Shown: positions 59,090 through 64,000 of the stretch, one piece after another | Position numbering within the stretch: position 1 is the stretch's first letter | How the letters are laid out: each line of letters opens with the position of its first letter | Made by a program: the position numbers and the translations under genes | Notes under the pieces: model-generated | Database searches by the model: none | What the model was told of the DNA's origin: nothing | What the model saw: the letters and a program-made list of their open reading frames with translations, nothing else | Assembly: GCA_003210025.1 (NCBI GenBank) | Contig: QCNW01000002.1 | Span: 107,295 to 171,294 of the forward strand | Length of the DNA stretch: 64,000 bases | Source of the DNA: Pelagibacteraceae bacterium AG-426-M19 | Lineage (GTDB): Bacteria > Pseudomonadota > Alphaproteobacteria > Pelagibacterales > Pelagibacteraceae | Reading direction: 5' to 3'

Positions 59090-59107
59090 AGTTTAACTAA
59101 AATTCAC

Positions 59108-59530
59108 ATGTACGGAAAAAAAGTTAAATTTAGAGCCCTTTTTATTTTTTTAATTTTAATTTCATTAGTTCTTACAATTTTTTTGGTGGTTAAATCTCTT
59201 GAGGAAAACGTAGTATATTTTAAGTCTCCAACAGACATTAAAAACCTTAATGAAATCAAAAATGCTCAAAAAATTAGAGTTGGTGGAATGGTGAAAAAAA
59301 ATTCTATTAAAATAAACGATAAAGAAATTTTTTTCGTAATTACAGATTTCAAAAATGAATTATTAGTCAACTTTAAAGGATCTGTACCTAATCTGTTTGA
59401 AGAGGGTAAGGGTGTAGTTGCTGAAGGTTTATTAAAGGATAAAAGTTTTCTAAATGCTGACAAGATTTTAGCAAAACATGATGAAAATTATATGCCTCCT
59501 GAAGTCAGCGAAGCTATGAAAAACAATTAA
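59108..59530 (+). CDS. ccmE: Cytochrome c-type biogenesis protein CcmE
   Basis: [74 protein letters not shown]. Confidence 0.97.
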   Translation: MYGKKVKFRALFIFLILISLVLTIFLVVKSLEENVVYFKSPTDIKNLNEIKNAQKIRVGGMVKKNSIKINDKEIFFVITDFKNELLVNFKGSVPNLFEEGKGVVAEGLLKDKSFLNADKILAKHDENYMPPEVSEAMKNN

Positions 59531-59535
59531 TTTGT

Positions 59536-59833
59536 ATGTCTAATTATTTTGGAAATTATTCTTTATATATTGCTTTAATAGCATCTGTTTATTTAATTTT
59601 TAAGTCATACTTGGATGCAAATTCAGAAAATAAATATTTAGATAAAAACTTTATTTTAATTACTTCAATACAAACTATAATGATTACGGTAAGTTTTTTT
59701 AGTCTAGTTGCAGCTTTTGTAATTTCAGATTTTAGTAATGAAACTGTTTTCAACAATTCTCATACTTTAAAACCTTTATTTTATAAAGTATCAGGCACAT
59801 GGGGAAATCACGAGGGAAGTTTATTATTGTGGT
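59536..59833 (+). pseudogene. ccmF: CcmF N-terminal fragment, interrupted at an inversion junction
   Basis: MSNYFGNYSLYIALIASVYLIF...KPLFYKVSGTWGNHEGSLLLW is canonical CcmF N-terminus, then switches to FRHPHHHQCNEKSELVIFF, the antisense of a lactate-dehydrogenase-type 5' end. Confidence 0.88.
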
Positions 59834-59938
59834 TTCGTCATCCGCACCACCATCAATGTAATGAAAAATCGGAGCTGGTAATCTTTTTTTAGCTAACTTT
59901 CTAAAATCCTCAAAATTGTAACAATTCTTCAAACTCAT
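59834..59938 (-). pseudogene. N-terminal fragment of a second FMN-dependent alpha-hydroxyacid dehydrogenase, cut by the junction
   Basis: MSLKNCYNFEDFRKLAKKRLPAPIFHYIDGGADDET parallels the start of the 59935-61089 gene (MRLKDCHNFYDFRKLAKQKLPSPIFHYIDGAADDEIT), then runs into antisense ccmF. Confidence 0.88.
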
Positions 59939-61089
59939 GCATTTCGGAATCTTAAATTATTTCGATTAAGATCACTAATCTTTGTGCAGCCCATTAATTT
60001 CATGTCTCTTACTAATTCAGTTTTATATAAGTTAAGTGCTCTCTCAACGCCTTCTTGACCTGCTGCAGCTAAAGCATAAAGATATAATCTTCCACCAGCA
60101 CATGCTTTTGCACCCATAGATAAAGCTTTTAACATGTGAGTACCTCTTTGAAATCCACCTTCACAAATAACATCTAACTTATCACCAACTGCATCAACAA
60201 TTTCAGCTAATTGATCGAATGGTGATCTAGATCCATCAAGTTGTCTTCCTCCATGATTTGATACCATTATACCAGTGCATCCGATATCAACTGCCCTTTT
60301 AGCATCTTCAACACTCATAACTCCCTTAAGCGCAAAATGGCCACCCCACTGAGAGCACAATTTTTCAGCGTCGTCCCAGTTCATAGATTGATCCAACATA
60401 GTAGAAAAATAATTACCAATTGAAGTATTTGTGTCAGTTCCTTCTTTAACGAAATCTTGAAGATGTGGTAGTTCAAATTTTCCTTTGGTTAAATAATTTA
60501 TTCCCCACATTGGTTTTGTGGCAAAACTAAACAAACTCGAAAGTGTTAATTTTGGAGGTGATGTAAATCCAGTTCTTAAATCTCTTTCACGATTTCCTCC
60601 TGTTATCGTATCAACAGTTAAAGCCATCACATCAAATTTTGCTGCTTTTGCTCGTTCTAAACAAGAGTCATTTAATCCTCTGTCTTTATGGAAATAAAAT
60701 TGAAACATTTTTGGTGTGTCTATTAAAGATGAAATTTCCTCAACACTAACCGTAGCCAATGCCGAAACACCAAACATCGTATTAAACTTCTTTGCAGCTT
60801 TTCCAACCGCTCTTTCTCCTTCGTAGTGGAATAGCCTTTGCAGAGCTGTTGGAGAACAATAAAAAGGTAAGTCTAATTTTTTTCCAAAAATAGTTGTCGA
60901 CAAATCCACATTTTCAACACCTCTTAAGACATTTGGAACTAAGTCAACGTCATTAAATGCACTACTATTTCTTGCATAAGTTATTTCATCATCTGCAGCC
61001 CCATCAATATAATGAAATATTGGTGACGGAAGCTTTTGTTTTGCCAATTTTCTAAAGTCATAAAAGTTATGACAATCTTTTAATCTCAT
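59935..61089 (-). CDS. FMN-dependent alpha-hydroxyacid (L-lactate) dehydrogenase
   Basis: IFHYIDGAADDEITYARNSSAF, PFYCSPTALQRLFHYEGE, TVDTITGGNRERDLRTGF, GIMVSNHGGRQLDGSRSPFDQLAEI. Confidence 0.95.
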   Translation of the reverse strand: MRLKDCHNFYDFRKLAKQKLPSPIFHYIDGAADDEITYARNSSAFNDVDLVPNVLRGVENVDLSTTIFGKKLDLPFYCSPTALQRLFHYEGERAVGKAAKKFNTMFGVSALATVSVEEISSLIDTPKMFQFYFHKDRGLNDSCLERAKAAKFDVMALTVDTITGGNRERDLRTGFTSPPKLTLSSLFSFATKPMWGINYLTKGKFELPHLQDFVKEGTDTNTSIGNYFSTMLDQSMNWDDAEKLCSQWGGHFALKGVMSVEDAKRAVDIGCTGIMVSNHGGRQLDGSRSPFDQLAEIVDAVGDKLDVICEGGFQRGTHMLKALSMGAKACAGGRLYLYALAAAGQEGVERALNLYKTELVRDMKLMGCTKISDLNRNNLRFRNA

Positions 61090-61097
61090 ATCTTATG

Positions 61098-61583
61098 TTA
61101 AAATTTTTTTGTAAAATTAAACATATAACTATTTGCCCCAGGATTTTTATCTCCAAGACTCGCATTAGAAATATGATTATAAGAAATACCTAATTCAGAA
61201 TTAGATGAAATGTGAAATAATATCTGTATTTGTGTCTTAAATTCAATTTCGTGACCTAAATCTTTGCCATCTCCTTCGTCGTAATATCCAATTGCAAAAC
61301 TAGGAGAGAAAGTAGTTGAATTAGATTTTTGATTTAATTGATAACCTGTATAAATATATAATGCATCATCAGCCGTTATCATTGCACCTGTCACAGGCTG
61401 AACATTTCCTAAGAAAATATCTTTGCTAGCATTAAAATTTATATATTCGGCACCAAATAGATTTGCTCTCTTACCATCATCGCTGAAATCGAACATGCCA
61501 GTGTAAAAACTCCATTTATTTTCTGCATTAGAAAATGAGACAGTAAGAAATGAGATTATCAAAGTTTTAATTAAAATCTTCAT
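61098..61583 (-). CDS. PagL-like lipid A deacylase / acyloxyacyl hydrolase family protein
   Basis: Signal peptide; C-terminal GHEIEFKTQIQILFHISSNSELGISYNHISNASLGDKNPGANSY with PagL-type His/Ser motif. Confidence 0.78.
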   Translation of the reverse strand: MKILIKTLIISFLTVSFSNAENKWSFYTGMFDFSDDGKRANLFGAEYINFNASKDIFLGNVQPVTGAMITADDALYIYTGYQLNQKSNSTTFSPSFAIGYYDEGDGKDLGHEIEFKTQIQILFHISSNSELGISYNHISNASLGDKNPGANSYMFNFTKKF

Positions 61584-61597
61584 ATTAAAAATCCTGG

Positions 61598-61957
61598 TTA
61601 CTTTATAGATACTTTTCTAATAATTAAAAGGCCGCCAAAAGCGAACAAAATCAAAGGTATTGACCAGAGTAAAAATGTATTTCGGTTTAATTCTGGTTCA
61701 TAGACAATCCATTCTCCGTATTTATTTTTTAAATAATCATATATTTCTTCATCTTCTTTACCTTCATCAATCTTATTTTTTACAACAAGCTTCATACTAA
61801 TGGCAAAATCGGACTGAGAATCGTAAACAGATTGACCTTGGCATATCAAACACCTTAAGTTTTTTGTAATTTGATCTACTTTAGTATTTATTTCATTAGC
61901 ATAGGAAAAATTAAAACTAAAATATAGCAGCAATATTAATTTTAAAATTTTAAGCAT
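61598..61957 (-). CDS. ccmH: Cytochrome c-type biogenesis protein CcmH (CcmL-type)
   Basis: KVDQITKNLRCLICQGQSVYDSQSDFAISMKLVVKNKIDEGKEDEEIYDYLKNKYGEWIVYEP. Confidence 0.96.
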   Translation of the reverse strand: MLKILKLILLLYFSFNFSYANEINTKVDQITKNLRCLICQGQSVYDSQSDFAISMKLVVKNKIDEGKEDEEIYDYLKNKYGEWIVYEPELNRNTFLLWSIPLILFAFGGLLIIRKVSIK

Positions 61958-62495
61958 TTTTTTTTAATAAATTTTTTATTTCTATTAAATTTTCGCTCGT
62001 TAATGGACCAATATACTTTTTTATTATCTCATTTGTTTTACCACTTATAATAAAAGTTTCAGGAACACCAATAGCTCCAAATTCTATTGATTTTGTTCCA
62101 TCATTATCGGTAATAACTTCTGAATAAGGATTTCCAAGTGAGCTTAAAAAATTTTTTGCATTTTTTGGACTGTCTTTATAATTAATTCCAATTATATTTA
62201 TGTTCATATCTTTTAATTTCATTAAAAACTGATGCTCTTCTCTACATGGTGCACACCAAGATGCCCAAATATTTACTACAGAAGGACTATTTTTATCAAA
62301 TAAGTCTGAAATATTAATTATTTCATCAGAAAATAGTTTTTTTGCATTAAGTGAAAAATCTATTTTACTTTTTAATTTCTCGTTAGAGTAATCTTTCGAT
62401 ACGTTCAATCCCTTGAGCAAGATTATAAAAATTATTATTAATGTTAGTAGTAATCCTAAAAATTTAATATTTTTGCTCATTTTTTCTAATAACAC
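61950..62495 (-). CDS. ccmG: Thiol:disulfide interchange protein CcmG/DsbE
   Basis: VVNIWASWCAPCREEHQFLM, IIGINYKDSPKNAKNFLSSLGNPY, FGAIGVPETFII. Confidence 0.95.
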   Translation of the reverse strand: MLLEKMSKNIKFLGLLLTLIIIFIILLKGLNVSKDYSNEKLKSKIDFSLNAKKLFSDEIINISDLFDKNSPSVVNIWASWCAPCREEHQFLMKLKDMNINIIGINYKDSPKNAKNFLSSLGNPYSEVITDNDGTKSIEFGAIGVPETFIISGKTNEIIKKYIGPLTSENLIEIKNLLKKNA

Positions 62496-64000
62496 TTAAT
62501 AAACCACCAAAACCAATAAATATAGTTGAGATCCATATCCAAATCATTAAGGGTTTATATTGATATCTTACGTTATAATAGCCATCGTCTTTTAAAATAT
62601 TAAATACTAAAAAATTATCTGAAAATAATGTTGTCTTAATATCTGCTTCACTCGTAATAGTTAAAGGCTGCTGGTAAATCCTAACTTCTGGGTATAAAGC
62701 AAAAGAGGAATTTTTATTCGTAACTTCAAAACTAGCTTTAAGAGATTTATAATTGTCTACATCTTTAACATTAACTTCTTTTAATTTTACAACTTTGTTA
62801 TTGAATATTCTTTCATCTCCTACTTTCATATTTGAATTGAATTCATTAGAAAAAAGTCCATTCAATAAGATACTTGTAATTAATAAGCTAAAACCAAAAT
62901 GTGAAATTTTTTGGCTAATCGAGGATTTGCTAACAAAAAAATCTTTAATTGTTACTAATAAAAGATAGATGCTCAAAACTATCAGAGGAATAGACAACAG
63001 AAATGAATTTTCGGTTTTTGTTAAAATGACATATGAAATAAGTAGTGAAACTAAAAAAATAATTAAAATATTATAGTTAAACTTTTTTAATTTATCTTTA
63101 ATCCATTTCAAACTTGGGCCAAAGCTCATGAATATTAAAAAAGGAATTAAGAAGGGTATTAAAAGATTATGATAAAAAGGCGGACCAACAGAAATTTTTG
63201 AACCATTTAAAACTTCAAGAAAAATTGGATAAATTGTACCAACAAGAACAACAGATAAAAAAAACATCATAAACCAGTTATTCACTAATATTGCAGTCTC
63301 TTTACTTAAAATAAAATTCTCTTTGGCTGTGTTTGATATTTTATTCTGATTAAAAAAGAAAATTAATATAGACATCAAAATTAGGATAAAGAGAAAACTT
63401 AATATATATAGCCCTCTTGATGGATCGTTTGCAAAAGTGTGAATTGAATTTAAAATTCCAGACCTAACAAGAAAAGTGCCACTCATACTCAGTGAGAAAG
63501 TTGTAATTGACAAAATAATAGTCCACTCTTTAAACGAATTTCTTTTCTGTAATACAATTACAGTATGCAGTAGCGCTGTTAAGCAAAACCATGGCATTAA
63601 TGAAACATTTTCTACAGGATCCCAAAACCAAAAACCTCCCCAGCCCAGCTCATAATATGCCCATATAGATCCAAGCAAAATACCAATTGTTAAAAATACC
63701 CAAGATACCAAAACCCATTTTTTAATGTGCCTTGCCCACTTATCTCCAATATTTCCGCTAATCATTGAGGCAAGTGAAGCTGAAAAGATAATAGATGTTC
63801 CAACATAACCTAAATATAAAATTGGAGGATGAATAGCTAAAGCAGGGTCTTGTAAAATAGGGTTCAAACCTAATCCCTCCCTAGGAATTGGATATAGCAT
63901 TTTGAATGGGTTGGAAGTTAATAAAATAAAAACTAGAAAACCTGAAATAATAATTTGTTGAAATAGTATCGTTAAAAGTTTGTATTTAGTATCTTGTGAT
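62464..64000 (-). CDS. ccmF: CcmF C-terminal portion, continuing off right edge
   Basis: GLNPILQDPALAIHPPILYLGYVGTSIIFSASLA, AYYELGWGGFWFWDPVENVSLMPWF; frame stays open to 64000 (SQDTKYKLLTILFQQIIISGFLVFILLTSNPFKMLYPIPREG). Confidence 0.95.
   Translation of the reverse strand, partial: SQDTKYKLLTILFQQIIISGFLVFILLTSNPFKMLYPIPREGLGLNPILQDPALAIHPPILYLGYVGTSIIFSASLASMISGNIGDKWARHIKKWVLVSWVFLTIGILLGSIWAYYELGWGGFWFWDPVENVSLMPWFCLTALLHTVIVLQKRNSFKEWTIILSITTFSLSMSGTFLVRSGILNSIHTFANDPSRGLYILSFLFILILMSILIFFFNQNKISNTAKENFILSKETAILVNNWFMMFFLSVVLVGTIYPIFLEVLNGSKISVGPPFYHNLLIPFLIPFLIFMSFGPSLKWIKDKLKKFNYNILIIFLVSLLISYVILTKTENSFLLSIPLIVLSIYLLLVTIKDFFVSKSSISQKISHFGFSLLITSILLNGLFSNEFNSNMKVGDERIFNNKVVKLKEVNVKDVDNYKSLKASFEVTNKNSSFALYPEVRIYQQPLTITSEADIKTTLFSDNFLVFNILKDDGYYNVRYQYKPLMIWIWISTIFIGFGGLLSVIRKNEQKY

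Noticed and set aside
59750-59833. C-terminal half of the track ORF 59750..59938 (TIINFPRDFPMCLILYKIKVLKYENC)
   Set aside because: Simply antisense ccmF beyond the junction, not a real protein tail; only the first ~35 aa are dehydrogenase
59834-59892. FRHPHHHQCNEKSELVIFF as a His-rich metal-binding tail of a short CcmF
   Set aside because: It is the reverse complement of the conserved dehydrogenase N-terminus, so the His-rich look is an artefact of reading the wrong strand
1-64000. CRISPR arrays, IS elements, prophage, rRNA operon, large direct repeats
   Set aside because: None seen on reading; poly-A/poly-T runs are background of an AT-rich genome. An automated repeat search would be needed to be certain.

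Overview
AT-rich, gene-dense window that looks like a SAR11/Pelagibacterales-type alphaproteobacterial chromosome; the taxonomy is inferred from protein content and streamlining, not from a search. It holds about 65 recognisable genes, one tRNA-Gly(GCC), one strong rho-independent terminator, a probable chromosomal origin and a structural break near the right end. The left end has the classical alphaproteobacterial origin neighbourhood: rho-hemJ-hemH-hemE-[~280 bp AT-rich intergenic]-ppsR-maf-aroE-coaE-dnaQ-secB-fxsA-tim44-smr-hslUV. The hemE/ppsR gap carries a DnaA box and three CtrA-type TTAA-N7-TTAA motifs. Next come a his cluster, a TRAP transporter, tandem type IV pilins, ftsK/lolA, purH, acetate uptake/activation genes, hemC/hemD, a photolyase cluster, argG and a ccm cluster. 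Most notable observations: (1) ccmF is split, with its N-terminus on + at 59536-~59833 and the rest on - running off the right edge; the same junction truncates a second FMN-dependent alpha-hydroxyacid dehydrogenase, so this is a ~4.2 kb inversion or a chimera. (2) The oriC with CtrA-like boxes. (3) An IalB-family gene broken only by an A9 homopolymer. (4) A 16-bp hairpin with a pyrimidine-rich loop upstream of ccmC. (5) A eukaryote-like GT7 (beta-1,4-galactosyltransferase) homologue. (6) A photolyase with the FAD domain at the N-terminus and another lacking the canonical CxxC of FeS photolyases. (7) Two small genes missing from the ORF track: a 48-aa membrane protein and a 42-aa DUF2256 protein. 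No CRISPR array, IS element, prophage or rRNA was seen.
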